DNA of 64,000 bases from contig NZ_BCSS01000003.1 of assembly GCF_001570985.1 (NCBI RefSeq), forward strand, positions 1-64,000. Reading direction: 5' to 3'. Below the pieces are notes generated by a model. That model ran no database searches. It saw only the letters and a list, made by a program, of their open reading frames with translations, and was not told the DNA's origin. The translations under genes and the position numbers were made by a program. Source of the DNA: Janibacter limosus NBRC 16128. Its GTDB lineage: Bacteria > Actinomycetota > Actinomycetes > Actinomycetales > Dermatophilaceae. Of the stretch, positions 45,704 through 54,237 are shown in pieces (the stretch's first letter is position 1; the number at the start of each line of letters is the position of its first letter).

Positions 45704-46274
45704 CGGTTCGGTTCTGGTGGTCGCGCGATGCGCTGGCCTCACGGCTCTGCCCGACACCGACGTCGCTCTCCTCTGCGACGGACCCCTCGCCGGCTGAGCG
45801 CTCGCGGCCGGCATCCTGTCCGTGTGCCGATAGGCCTCGCTCCGCTCGGCAACGCGGCGTTGTGTCGCGACCTGGACGTGCGAGGTCAACGGTGCGTCGG
45901 CGCAGCGATCGTTGTGTGCGCAGCGAGATGTTCCATGCCGCACGGGCGACGCGCACGAACGCAACGCCCCGGAACGCCAACGACCCGTCATCGCTGCGAC
46001 GCGCAACGCGTCTCCCGTCACGGCAACGGATCGCAACCAAGACCCGCCCACGGCGCCTAGCGGGACGGAGGGCAAGTTGACACAGTTGCGCTGCCATGGA
46101 ACCGCGCTGGCTCTCTCGATGACCACCGGTGAACCATTGCCGCTCCAGGCTTGCGCCTGGTGTGGCCTGGCCCCCCTCGTGATCGGCCCGTCGGGGATCG
46201 TCAACGTGGTGCGGGTGTCGAGGCGGTCGGGTCCGACGGCTCGGCGGGGCGCGATCGTCTCGTGCGTTGGCGGA

Positions 46275-46586
46275 CTACGGGAGCTTGGACGCGAGGACGT
46301 CGGCCGCCAGGATCTCGGGTGCTGCGCCGAGGAGGTGCTGGTTGGCCATCAGGGCTGCGACGATGGCGCCGTTGGCGTGGGCGTCGCGAGCGGCCTCGTC
46401 GGGGAATGCATCGAAGATCCAAAAGGTGTCGGCGTGGGTTCTAGCCGCGAACCAGACAATCGTTCCCACTTCTTCGTTGGCGAGTGCGACAGCGCCGGCG
46501 AGCAGATCGGCGAGCGCGTCGTGCTGTCCATCGGCCGCGACGATCTTGGCGACGAAGGCATACGGAAGTGATGCGGGTGTGGACAT
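46275..46586 (-). CDS. Antibiotic biosynthesis monooxygenase (ABM)-family protein
   Basis: 103 residues of the dimeric alpha/beta-barrel (ABM) type: FVAKIVAADGQHDALADLLA at the start, then NEEVGTIVWFAARTHADTFW and IFDAFPDEAARDAHANG. Related proteins act as quinol or small-molecule monooxygenases or as signal enzymes. It is divergent from a GlxA-type regulator, a pairing common for catabolic or stress genes. Start at ATG 46586. Confidence 0.82.
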   Translation of the reverse strand: MSTPASLPYAFVAKIVAADGQHDALADLLAGAVALANEEVGTIVWFAARTHADTFWIFDAFPDEAARDAHANGAIVAALMANQHLLGAAPEILAADVLASKLP

Positions 46587-46693
46587 GAGGGGTTCTCCTG
46601 GAAGTCGGGGTTCTTCGTGGGGCGAGTTCAGCGTATGACGAGCGAGGGCCGATGGGGAGTGGCGTATACGACAGTATTGCTATTGTTCGCGCC

Positions 46694-47635
46694 ATGCGCA
46701 TCGGACTGATCGCGATCGACGGCTGCTTCGGTTCGGCTGTCGCGTCGGTCATCGACATCATGCGGGTGGCCGACGGAGCCCGCGGCGATATCGACCCGCG
46801 GATCGACCCGATCGAACTCGCCATCCTCGGACCGAAACGGCGAGTGACCACGACGGCATCGATGACCCTGTCGGTTGACCACCCGCTGTCGGAGTCCGGA
46901 GAGTTCGACGTGGTCGTCGTCCCTGCGCTTGGAACCCTCACGGCCGCCGCTACCAACGACGCCCTCCAGAGCCGAGATGCTCGTTCGGTCATCGCCTCGC
47001 TCGGGCGCCTCGACGACGCGACCACCCGGATCGCCGCGGCGTGCACCGGCGTGTTCGCCGTCGCCGAGACCGGACGGATGCATCATCGGCGGGCGACGAC
47101 CAGCTGGTTCCTGGGGCCGGAGTTCCTGAAGCGCTATCCGACCGTCGCCCTCGATCTCGACACCATGGTCGTCGTGGACGGGAACCTCGTCACCGCCGGC
47201 GCCGCGTTCGCCCACATCGACCTCGCGCTCTCACTCGTGCGATCGATCAGCCCCGACCTGGCCCAACATGTCGCCAAGCTCCTCATCATCGACGAGCGTC
47301 CGTCGCAGGCGGCCTTCGTCGCCTACGAACATCTCCGGCACGAGGACCCGATCGTCGTCGAGTTCGAACGCTTCGTGCGCGCCCGCCTGGACGAACCGTT
47401 CAACGTCGCCTTCGTCGCGCAGTCGCTCGGCACCAGCCGGCGCACCCTCGAACGACGAGTCCGTGCGGCGCTCAACCTCACTCCGCTCGGCTTCGTCCAA
47501 CGGCTTCGCATCGAACGAGCTCGGCACCTCTCAGCAACCACGGACCTCACCTCCGCCGAGATCGCGCTACGGGTCGGCTACGCGAACGCCGAGACTCTGC
47601 GCTCCCTCCTGCGCAGGGAGCGACGCCGTTCCTGA
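46694..47635 (+). CDS. GlxA-type transcriptional regulator (DJ-1/PfpI plus AraC HTH)
   Basis: 313 residues. Residues 1-165 form a DJ-1/PfpI-like domain (MRIGLIAIDGCFGSAVAS; the nucleophile-elbow-like AACTGVFAVAETGRM), and from about 205 an AraC double helix-turn-helix (FNVAFVAQSLGTSRRTLERR, then SAEIALRVGYANAETLRSLL). It likely controls the divergent ABM gene. GAA and CGA codons are frequent here, unlike the GAG/CGC-biased neighbours, in keeping with transfer. An ATG at 46652 would add a non-conserved leader. Confidence 0.88.
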   Translation: MRIGLIAIDGCFGSAVASVIDIMRVADGARGDIDPRIDPIELAILGPKRRVTTTASMTLSVDHPLSESGEFDVVVVPALGTLTAAATNDALQSRDARSVIASLGRLDDATTRIAAACTGVFAVAETGRMHHRRATTSWFLGPEFLKRYPTVALDLDTMVVVDGNLVTAGAAFAHIDLALSLVRSISPDLAQHVAKLLIIDERPSQAAFVAYEHLRHEDPIVVEFERFVRARLDEPFNVAFVAQSLGTSRRTLERRVRAALNLTPLGFVQRLRIERARHLSATTDLTSAEIALRVGYANAETLRSLLRRERRRS

Positions 47636-47848
47636 CCTATCGCCATGCCTGTAGCCGGTGTCCTAGCGCCCGGTTGGAACCACCTCTCAGCACGTCGCGT
47701 CGACGCTCCTGCGTCGCCCCTGGACGACCCACTCGACACGCCCGCAGCACAGGCCATGTGACGTGCCCCGGCTTCCCGTCCGGTCGGGGTTGGGTGGCTG
47801 TGATGTCGCTGCGTTCTCGTCGAGGGGGTCAGCAGACCCGATCAGGGT
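47636..47848. other. Non-coding stretch before the ISL3 remnant
   Basis: About 210 bases downstream of the GlxA-type gene. I find no gene, RNA or hairpin to report. Confidence 0.5.
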
Positions 47849-47939
47849 CGATTGGGATGAGACGCGAAGGCGGTCAGATCAGGGCGGCCGAGGCCGGCCG
47901 GCGGGGTAGCGTCGGTCACGTCGAGGTCTTTCGGATGGA
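47849..47939 (-). mobile_element. ISL3 remnant: terminal repeat joined to transposase start
   Basis: Bases 47864-47939 match 45235-45310, the first codons of the ISL3 transposase and its leader, with three mismatches in 76. The frame reads VTDATPPAGLGRPDLTAFA. Directly next to it, 47849-47861 is the 13-base inverse of the left end of the full element (43964-43976). This could be an internally deleted copy or the far end of a larger element. Confidence 0.75.
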
Positions 47940-48025
47940 GGGACTGCTGACGACACCACGCGCTTGAAGGAGCACTTCAGCTGACAGGAGGGCACCCAGC
48001 ACCCTGTGTTAGCGCACCTCGTGCA

Positions 48026-48523
48026 TCAGTCGTGCACGCGCGTGCGGTGCTCCTTCAAGCCAACCTTGGTGACGAACGCGTGGCTGCAGGGTCGGCACCA
48101 CGACAGCTCGTGCTCGGTCTCCCACGCGTCGATGGTCGTCTCCCACCACCAGTCGCGCTGACCGTCTCGACCGTCCGGCGCTGGCAACCGACCCTTGCGG
48201 CGGTAGAGCGACACCGTCGAAGAAGAAGCCCATCCGAAGCGCTCCCGCAGATCGGTGCTCATCAGCCGGCGCGGCAACAACTCGCTCTCACCGGTGTGCA
48301 GCTGTTTGACCAATCGCTCCAATGGGACGCCGAGCGCCTGGGCCACCTCGGCGCGCGAGCCACCTGCCCGCCAGCAGCAATGTGCCTCGACGACACTCTC
48401 GGGTGATGCGTGCTTCGCTCGCGACCTCGGCCACCCGTCCAGTGCCAACGACGCCACGGTAGGCGTGGTGCCAGACAACTCTGCGATGACGTCGTCCTCC
48501 ACCCCGGCGGCTCGGGCCTGCAC
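48026..48523 (-). CDS. Putative DNA-binding protein with C-terminal C2H2-like finger, possibly truncated
   Basis: 165 residues from the GTG at 48523. Helix-turn-helix-like stretches (GGSRAEVAQALGVPLERLVK; RERFGWASSSTVSLYRRKGR) are followed by a C-terminal SWCRPCSHAFVTKVGL plus KEHRTRVH, a C2H2-type zinc-finger pattern that is rare in bacteria. In-frame, protein-like sequence (IPDLAGELCVAHSRVQDRL) continues upstream to 48691 with no usable start codon, so the gene may have lost its 5' end. No family recognised. It sits between the IS remnant and Tad locus 2. Confidence 0.55.
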   Translation of the reverse strand: MQARAAGVEDDVIAELSGTTPTVASLALDGWPRSRAKHASPESVVEAHCCWRAGGSRAEVAQALGVPLERLVKQLHTGESELLPRRLMSTDLRERFGWASSSTVSLYRRKGRLPAPDGRDGQRDWWWETTIDAWETEHELSWCRPCSHAFVTKVGLKEHRTRVHD

Positions 48524-48782
48524 CCTCCGCGGTAGATCCTCCAGGTGAGGCGCGATCAGCCGCAGAGGCGTCTCCGTCAGTCGATCCTGGACCCTCGAGT
48601 GGGCGACGCACAGCTCTCCTGCGAGATCCGGTATGCGGGCGTGCCATCCGCCCAGCGCCGGAGCATCTGCTGGTCCTGGGTCGTCGGGGACTCACGGTGC
48701 TGGTCACCCACAACGCAAGCGTCTGCTGCGTGCGTGCACCGCGCTGGGCCAACAACTTCGCCCACACGGACGCCGGGACAAG

Positions 48783-49265
48783 TCATCGCGGCGCAGTGAC
48801 CACGTCAGCCCGAGCCCGCGACTCGACCGTCACCGTGACCGAGCCACCCATCGACTGCAGCAGCCCGCCGATGAGGGGCAGGTCTGCCTCGCCCGTGAGC
48901 ACCACGACCGCAGTGCGACCGTCCGGGCTGCCGGTGCCCGGTGCCACGGCCCAGCTCTCCAGACCGTGGGGCCGCGAACGCTCGGACAGGTGGGCTGCTG
49001 CGCTCTCACGGACACCGGCGTCATCGAGGGGGAGGTCACGGCCCACCCCTCCGACATAGATCTGCTCGGCGCCGTCGTCGGTGGCGCCGAGCGCTGCGGA
49101 GTCGGCCGCGTCGAGCAACCGCATCCGGGAGATTTGCACGGAGGTGACCGCCAGCCCTCCGATGATCAGCGTCATCGCGATGACGGTCAGGCCGAGGATG
49201 AGGATGCTCAATTGCCCTTGGTCGTCGCGACACCTCGTGCGCACCAGGGCGCGCAGCGAGGTCAT
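48783..49265 (-). CDS. TadG/TadE-like protein, end of Tad locus 2
   Basis: 160 residues. The basic N-terminus and helix (SILILGLTVIAMTLIIGGLA) followed by LLDAADSAALGATDDGAEQI match the TadG-like group, with a 100-residue exported part. It overlaps the preceding TadE-like gene by four bases. Confidence 0.8.
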   Translation of the reverse strand: MTSLRALVRTRCRDDQGQLSILILGLTVIAMTLIIGGLAVTSVQISRMRLLDAADSAALGATDDGAEQIYVGGVGRDLPLDDAGVRESAAAHLSERSRPHGLESWAVAPGTGSPDGRTAVVVLTGEADLPLIGGLLQSMGGSVTVTVESRARADVVTAPR

Positions 49266-49717
49266 CGGACCTCATAGCGCGGGACGGGAGCCACCTGTGA
49301 CGCCGAGACCGGGATCCCCAGGGGCACCGCGTCGCCGAGGAAGGCCGGGACGAGCGGAAGGGGGACACTGACCGCTGCCTGCGTCGTCACCGACTCCCCC
49401 GGTGTCAGGCACGGAGTCCCCGAGCAGCTCACCGCGAGGGAGCCGCCGCCGGAAAACCCTTGGTCTTCGAAGGCGATGTCCGCTGCGGCCTGGGAGCGAA
49501 CCCTGGCCGACGGGTCATCCGTCGCGGTGACGAATGCCCGGGCCGACTCGCGTGCCGCCTGGGTCACCGCATAGGAGCCAGCCTGGAGCCGTGTCAAACA
49601 CAGGACGAGGTAGATGAGGGGAACGAGCAGCAGGACTGCCAACCAGACAAACTCGATGACGGCGGTCCCCCCTTCGTCAGCCAGGCGGTCGCGGGTCGAC
49701 GGGAGGTGGCTGCTCAC
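49262..49717 (-). CDS. TadE-like pseudopilin (second of locus 2)
   Basis: 151 residues. DEGGTAVIEFVWLAVLLLVP is a TadE start with the Glu in place; the exported part has AVTQAARESARAFVTATDD and one disulfide-ready pair (CSGTPC). Overlaps both neighbours by four bases. Confidence 0.88.
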   Translation of the reverse strand: MSSHLPSTRDRLADEGGTAVIEFVWLAVLLLVPLIYLVLCLTRLQAGSYAVTQAARESARAFVTATDDPSARVRSQAAADIAFEDQGFSGGGSLAVSCSGTPCLTPGESVTTQAAVSVPLPLVPAFLGDAVPLGIPVSASQVAPVPRYEVR

Positions 49718-50109
49718 TGAGACTCCAGGAAGGCTCGGCCCGATACATCGAAACCGTCACCGGGACCGATCAGCCCGACGACCGGCACTGGTGCTGCCAC
49801 ATCGATGACGACCACCTCGACACCCGATCTCGTCGTCGCGGTCCTGGAACTCACGCTGCGGGCGTACCTCGGGGACAACGACCGACCGATGAGGTCGCGA
49901 GTCCTGGCCGCGCCTTGCTCCGCCGACGAGCCCTGGCGGGCGCCGTACCTCGCGCCCTCGCTCGCACACGAGATGAGCGTGTTGCGCACGTGCAGGGCCA
50001 GCCCCAGCTGGAAGACCGCAAGGAAGACGAAGAGGAGCAGCGTCGAGGTCAGGGTGAAGTCGACGACGGCCGATCCGCGGTCATCGCCGAAGCGCCGGGC
50101 ACCGCTCAA
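49714..50109 (-). CDS. TadE-like pseudopilin (first of locus 2)
   Basis: 131 residues. DDRGSAVVDFTLTSTLLLFV has Asp where Glu is usual at the start of the helix; the next part (ISCASEGARYGARQGSS) matches the TadE family. It starts in a 4-nt overlap with the Flp-like gene. Confidence 0.88.
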   Translation of the reverse strand: MSGARRFGDDRGSAVVDFTLTSTLLLFVFLAVFQLGLALHVRNTLISCASEGARYGARQGSSAEQGAARTRDLIGRSLSPRYARSVSSRTATTRSGVEVVVIDVAAPVPVVGLIGPGDGFDVSGRAFLESQ

Positions 50110-50330
50110 TCGTGGACCTGGTCGGGCCCGGTGACGCCATTGAGGGCACTCTCGAACATGTCCTTCAGCTGTTCGCCCGCGATCGCCCAGATCCCGGTGA
50201 CGAGGGCTGCCGTCATCAGGGTGATGAGGACCCAGCCGGGGACATCGCCCGTCTCGTCATCCCATCGGGCCGCCGCGCGACGGAGGGTCCCGGCCAGGCG
50301 GACGTGAGCCTTGATGAGTGGGTCAGTCAT
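50106..50330 (-). CDS. Flp-like pilin candidate, Tad locus 2
   Basis: 74 residues from ATG 50330, seven bases after AAGGAG. A 28-residue polar leader precedes ETGDVPGWVLITLMTAALVT, a single helix, in the position of the pilin gene between TadC and TadE. The Glu expected at +5 of the mature helix is missing, so this may be a divergent pilin or a short membrane protein replacing it. Confidence 0.65.
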   Translation of the reverse strand: MTDPLIKAHVRLAGTLRRAAARWDDETGDVPGWVLITLMTAALVTGIWAIAGEQLKDMFESALNGVTGPDQVHD

Positions 50331-50363
50331 GTGCAATCTCCTTGGTGGCGTGGTGCTGTCTGG

Positions 50364-51317
50364 TCACATCTGGAACTGGAAGAAGCCGAGGCCCGGGAAC
50401 AGAGCAAAGAGGATCGTGACCGGCAGGACACCGAAGACCACCGGCACCATCATCGCGATCTCCTTCTTGCCACCGGCCTCCATGATCAGCCGGCGTCCTT
50501 GCTCGCGGACGTCCTGCGCCTGGGCTCGCAGGACGTCGGACAAGGGGGTGCCGCGCTCGACCGCGACGACGATGCCGTCGACGAACCGGGCCAGTGAGGT
50601 CAGTCCGGTCCGGTCCGCGAGGCCCTGCAACGCTGACGGCAGGCTCGCGCCGGCGCGGGCATCCGCGAGGCATCGACCGACCTCGTCAGACAGCTCACCG
50701 CCAGAGAGGCGGACAACTCGCTCGAGGGCACCGGCAGCCCCCTCCCCCGCACCGACCGCGAGCGCGAGCAGCTCGGCGACCGTAGGGAATTCAGCGAGCA
50801 TCCGGGCCTCGCGGCGGTCGGCCTCGCGACTGAGCAGGGTGTCGCGCATGACGACCCCGATGGCGAAGCCCAGCAGGACGAGCACGAGCAGGAAGATCGG
50901 TGAGCGACCCTTGCCAGTCACGTAGACGATGCCGAGGATGCCTCCGAGGACCGCACCGGCGAAGCCGTACACGACCTGCTCGGCCCGGAAGTGGTCGGTG
51001 TCCGGCTTCCGGCCGGCCCGCAGCAGGCGACGACGCACGGAGGCGGTTCCACCGAGGACTGACTCGACCCGCTGGGCGAGGTCGGTCACCAGCGGTCGCA
51101 GCACCGTCGGGATGACCGCGATCAGCGACACGTCGTCGATGGCCAGCAGCCGTGAGGGCTTGGGCGTGTCACGCAGGTAGGGCGCGAGCCGGTCGTCCAA
51201 GGTCGCGCGGCGGTGCCGTGGCAGGCCCTGGTAGACGAGCGCCAGACCGAGGGCGACCAAGAGGCCGAGGAGGGCGCCGCTGCGCCCCAGACCGATGGAG
51301 TGCACGAGATCGGTCAT
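50364..51317 (-). CDS. tadC: Type II secretion F-family protein, TadC-like (locus 2)
   Basis: 317 residues from ATG 51317, coupled by a 4-nt overlap to the upstream F-family gene. GspF domain with EFPTVAELLALAVGAGEGAA and LARFVDGIVVAVERGTPLSD; membrane segments near the start, the middle and the C-terminus (MVPVVFGVLPVTILFALFPG). Confidence 0.88.
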   Translation of the reverse strand: MTDLVHSIGLGRSGALLGLLVALGLALVYQGLPRHRRATLDDRLAPYLRDTPKPSRLLAIDDVSLIAVIPTVLRPLVTDLAQRVESVLGGTASVRRRLLRAGRKPDTDHFRAEQVVYGFAGAVLGGILGIVYVTGKGRSPIFLLVLVLLGFAIGVVMRDTLLSREADRREARMLAEFPTVAELLALAVGAGEGAAGALERVVRLSGGELSDEVGRCLADARAGASLPSALQGLADRTGLTSLARFVDGIVVAVERGTPLSDVLRAQAQDVREQGRRLIMEAGGKKEIAMMVPVVFGVLPVTILFALFPGLGFFQFQM

Positions 51318-52183
51318 CGCAGCACCCGCTCCTCTTCGGGGAGCCGCCCGATCCGGACCATGACCCGGTAGGCGATGAAGGTCGTCGCAGCGCCGACGCC
51401 GAGGACCAGGACTCCGCTGGACGTGTTGTACGCCTGGACCGACTCCGGTCGCGTGGAGAGCAGGGCCAGGACCAGCCACGGAGCTGCCACCGCCAGGCGG
51501 GCCGCGTTGACGGTCCACGACTGCCGCGTCTCCAGCTCGCTGCGGGTCCGGGCGTCCTCGCGCAGGAAGGTCGACAGGGTGCGCAGCAGCGAGCCGAGGT
51601 CCGAGCCGCCCACTTCACGGGCGATGCGCAGGGACTCGACGAGCCGATCCCCGACGGGGTCTGCCAGGCGATCCTTCAGCCGGTCCAAACAGTCGTTGAA
51701 CCGACCCGTCGTGCGGTAGTCGCTGGCAAACTCGGCGAATGCCGGCCGCAGCTCCTCCGGGCCCCGCACAGACAACTGGGCCAGTGCCTCTGGGAGCGCC
51801 AGTCCGGCTCGCACGGCCGACGTGACGTTGTCGACCGCGTCCGGCCACAGGTCCCTCAGATGGGCGCGGCGCGACCGCGCCCGCATGCTCACGACGGCAA
51901 CCGGTGCCCACCCGGCCATCACGGCGAAACAGAGAGCGATGGACGGGACCCTGGTGAGTGCGACGCCGGTGACGAAGACCAGGAAGAAGGCGATCGCGCA
52001 GGCCGCGAGCAGGCCAGCCGGACCGATGCCTCGGTATCCAGCCTGCGCGAGCTCGTCACGCAGACGCCGAAGGACCTTGTTGTCGTGGCGCGCTGGCGCT
52101 TCCCGCTCCTCCTGCGGCCACATGGACCACCAGAGGAGGAAGAGGCCGCCACCGAAGAGCGCACCGATCACGACACCGGTCAT
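51314..52183 (-). CDS. tadB: Type II secretion F-family protein, TadB-like (locus 2)
   Basis: 289 residues with membrane segments near both ends and the GspF region VDNVTSAVRAGLALPEALAQ and LRIAREVGGSDLGSLLRTLS. It overlaps the ATPase gene by four bases and forms the platform with the next gene. Confidence 0.88.
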   Translation of the reverse strand: MTGVVIGALFGGGLFLLWWSMWPQEEREAPARHDNKVLRRLRDELAQAGYRGIGPAGLLAACAIAFFLVFVTGVALTRVPSIALCFAVMAGWAPVAVVSMRARSRRAHLRDLWPDAVDNVTSAVRAGLALPEALAQLSVRGPEELRPAFAEFASDYRTTGRFNDCLDRLKDRLADPVGDRLVESLRIAREVGGSDLGSLLRTLSTFLREDARTRSELETRQSWTVNAARLAVAAPWLVLALLSTRPESVQAYNTSSGVLVLGVGAATTFIAYRVMVRIGRLPEEERVLR

Positions 52184-53409
52184 GAGGGCCCACCCGTCAG
52201 GAGCGCCGCCACGTCGTAGCCCGCCCGAGCGAAGCGATCACGATGGGGCGGATAGCCGTCAGCGCGGACGAGCCGCCCGTCACGCGTGGTGAAGATGTCG
52301 CTGATCTCGACGACGTCGTTTTCGATACGCCCGGGCAGTGCGACGATCTCGCGGACCCTGCGCGTCCCGTCCGCCTCGAGCGCCGCGTGGACGACGAGGT
52401 CGATGGAGCCTGCGACGGTGGGCACGACGAAGCGGGACCCGACGTTTTCACCCGCCAGCAAGGGCAGGGTGCACATCTTGGTCACGGCCTCACGGGCCGA
52501 GTTGGCGTGGATCGTGCACATCCCCGGCAGACCGGAGTTGAGGGCGATGAGCAGGTCGAGGCTCTCCGCCTGGCGCACCTCACCCACGATGATGCGGGAG
52601 GGGCGCATGCGCAGCGCCTCCTTGACCAGGCGGCGCAGTGGGATCTCGCCCATGCCCTCGAGGTTGGACTGCCGACACTGCATCGAGACCACGTCCCGCA
52701 TCGGGATTTTGAGTTCGAAGACCTCCTCGCACGTCACGACCCGCTCGCGGGCCGGGATGGCCGCGGACAGGCAGTTGAGCAGAGTCGTCTTGCCCGCCTG
52801 GGTCCCTCCCGCGACGAGGACGTTGAGCCCGGCGGCCACGGCGGCCTGCAGGAAGTTGGCGGCCTCCTTGGTCAGCGTGCCGAGGCGGACGAGGTCATCG
52901 AGATGGTCTGCCTTGACGACGAACTTGCGGATGTTTACCGCCCAGTTCTCCCTCGTGATGTCAGGGATGACGACGTGCAGTCGGCTGCCGTCCGGCAGCG
53001 TCGCGTCGACAAAGGGAGAGGACAGGTCGATCCGGCGGCCGGATGACTTGAGCATCTTTTCGACGAGATCGCGCACCTCATCGGCAGTCAGGACCGTGCT
53101 CGTCAGCTCCGAGACACCATTGCGGGCGACGAAGACCTGGCTGGGGCTGTTGATCCAGATCTCCTCGACGAGCGGGTCGTCGAAGTAGCGCTGCAGCGGA
53201 CCGAAGCCCGCGACCGTGTCGAGGACCGACTTTACGGCGGCCTCGAAGTTGCCGAGCAGCGGCAGACCGCCTTGGATGGCCCGCTCGTCGTAGTCGGTGA
53301 CGGCAGCCCGGACGAGATCGGCGACCTCTGCGCTCTCGCGGACCGGGTCCACCCCCGAGCGTCGGATGAGCTCGCGGACCTCGGTCTCGACGGTCTCGAC
53401 GGCGTCCAC
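52180..53409 (-). CDS. tadA: Type II/IV secretion ATPase, TadA/CpaF-like (locus 2)
   Basis: 409 residues from GTG 53409 (AAGGG six bases upstream). It is the compact CpaF form: GFGPLQRYFDDPLVEEIWIN, Walker A VLVAGGTQAGKTTLLNCLSA (about residue 185), and PSRIIVGEVRQAESLDLLIA with the His box MCTIHANSAREA. It lacks the long low-complexity N-terminus of the locus 1 ATPase. It opens Tad locus 2, divergent from the biotin operon. Confidence 0.94.
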   Translation of the reverse strand: MDAVETVETEVRELIRRSGVDPVRESAEVADLVRAAVTDYDERAIQGGLPLLGNFEAAVKSVLDTVAGFGPLQRYFDDPLVEEIWINSPSQVFVARNGVSELTSTVLTADEVRDLVEKMLKSSGRRIDLSSPFVDATLPDGSRLHVVIPDITRENWAVNIRKFVVKADHLDDLVRLGTLTKEAANFLQAAVAAGLNVLVAGGTQAGKTTLLNCLSAAIPARERVVTCEEVFELKIPMRDVVSMQCRQSNLEGMGEIPLRRLVKEALRMRPSRIIVGEVRQAESLDLLIALNSGLPGMCTIHANSAREAVTKMCTLPLLAGENVGSRFVVPTVAGSIDLVVHAALEADGTRRVREIVALPGRIENDVVEISDIFTTRDGRLVRADGYPPHRDRFARAGYDVAALLTGGPS

Positions 53410-53535
53410 GCCTCCCCCTTCGCTCCTGCATCGCTGTGTCGTGGGCAAACCTCCCCGGCCCACCGACCAGAAACGCTAGCGATTTGTACAGACTTCGCAT
53501 CTCGAGAATCTGCAGGGCTGTGGACAACCACCAAC

Positions 53536-53548
53536 TGAACACCGTTCG
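53536..53548. promoter_or_regulatory. Candidate BioQ-type operator before bioY
   Basis: TGAAC-ACC-GTTCG is a near-perfect palindrome 111 bases before bioY. BioQ, the TetR-type biotin regulator of Corynebacterium and mycobacteria, is reported to bind TGAAC-N3-GTTAC-like sites, so the match and the position agree. No bioQ gene is in the window. Confidence 0.45.
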
Positions 53549-53646
53549 GCAAATGCTCCGGATCGTGCCATGATCGGTGCCCGAGACCGGACGTCCCGTG
53601 CGCCACAACCCACCCGCGGGCCGTCCCCAGACCCGGAAGGCACCCC

Positions 53647-54237
53647 TTGTCCCCGCAGCGTCACACCGGCCGCGACCTGGCCCAGATCGCCACCTTCGCC
53701 GGCATCATCGCCGTCCTCGGCCTCATCCCGGCGGTCGCTCCCTTCGGCAATGCCGTCCCGATCACCGCGCAGTCGCTGGGCATCATGCTCGCCGGCGCCA
53801 TCCTCGGCGGTCGTCGAGGCGGCCTGGCCGTCCTGGTCTTCCTCGCGCTCGTCGCGCTCGGCCTCCCGCTCCTCGCCGGCGGCCGTGGCGGCCTCGGGGT
53901 CTTCGCCGGGCCGAGCGTCGGCTATCTCATCGGCTACCCGATCGCGGCCTTCGTCGTCGGCGTCATGACCAATGCGATGGGCACGCCCTACCGCGTCGCT
54001 GCCGGCATCGGCATCAACATCGTGGGCGGGGTCCTCCTGCTCAACCTGCTCGGCGTCATCGGCATGATCCTGCGCGCCGACCTCGGCGTGGGCGCCGCAT
54101 TCGTGGCGGCTGCGCCCTTCATGCCGGGCGACCTCGTCAAGGCCGTCATCTGCGCCGTCGTCGCCAAGGGGGTGCACGCCGCCTACCCCGGGCTCATCCG
54201 TTCCCGCCGTACGGCGCGTGAGGATGTCCTCGTCTGA
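53647..54237 (+). CDS. bioY: Biotin transporter substrate-binding S component BioY
   Basis: 196 residues, six membrane segments. The BioY core is clear: FGNAVPITAQSLGIMLAGAI, GGLGVFAGPSVGYLIGYPIA, PFMPGDLVKAVICAVVAKG. It binds biotin at the membrane; the ECF ATPase and T component follow three genes later. The start is a TTG at 53647 preceded by GGAAGG; the next in-frame ATG would remove the first helix. Confidence 0.94.
   Translation: MSPQRHTGRDLAQIATFAGIIAVLGLIPAVAPFGNAVPITAQSLGIMLAGAILGGRRGGLAVLVFLALVALGLPLLAGGRGGLGVFAGPSVGYLIGYPIAAFVVGVMTNAMGTPYRVAAGIGINIVGGVLLLNLLGVIGMILRADLGVGAAFVAAAPFMPGDLVKAVICAVVAKGVHAAYPGLIRSRRTAREDVLV

Larger units (their letters stand above)
45348..46274. other. 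Gene-poor stretch of the accessory island
   Basis: About 930 bases without a gene I can support. It contains a tRNA 3' fragment (45632-45662) and a hairpin (45674-45703). The open frames across 45700-46250 in several directions show no protein-like pattern and no ribosome binding sites. The stretch 45900-46080 is dense in short GCAACG-type runs. Confidence 0.6.

Noticed and set aside
45575-46204. Minus-strand open frame with RNRTDDLITSALRLSLDAP near its end
   Set aside because: This is the translated complement of the tRNA fragment and neighbouring DNA, a common false gene.
43964-47861. Claim that 43964-47861 is definitely one transposon
   Set aside because: The inverted ends match for only 13 bases and no target duplication flanks them, so it is kept as a hypothesis only.
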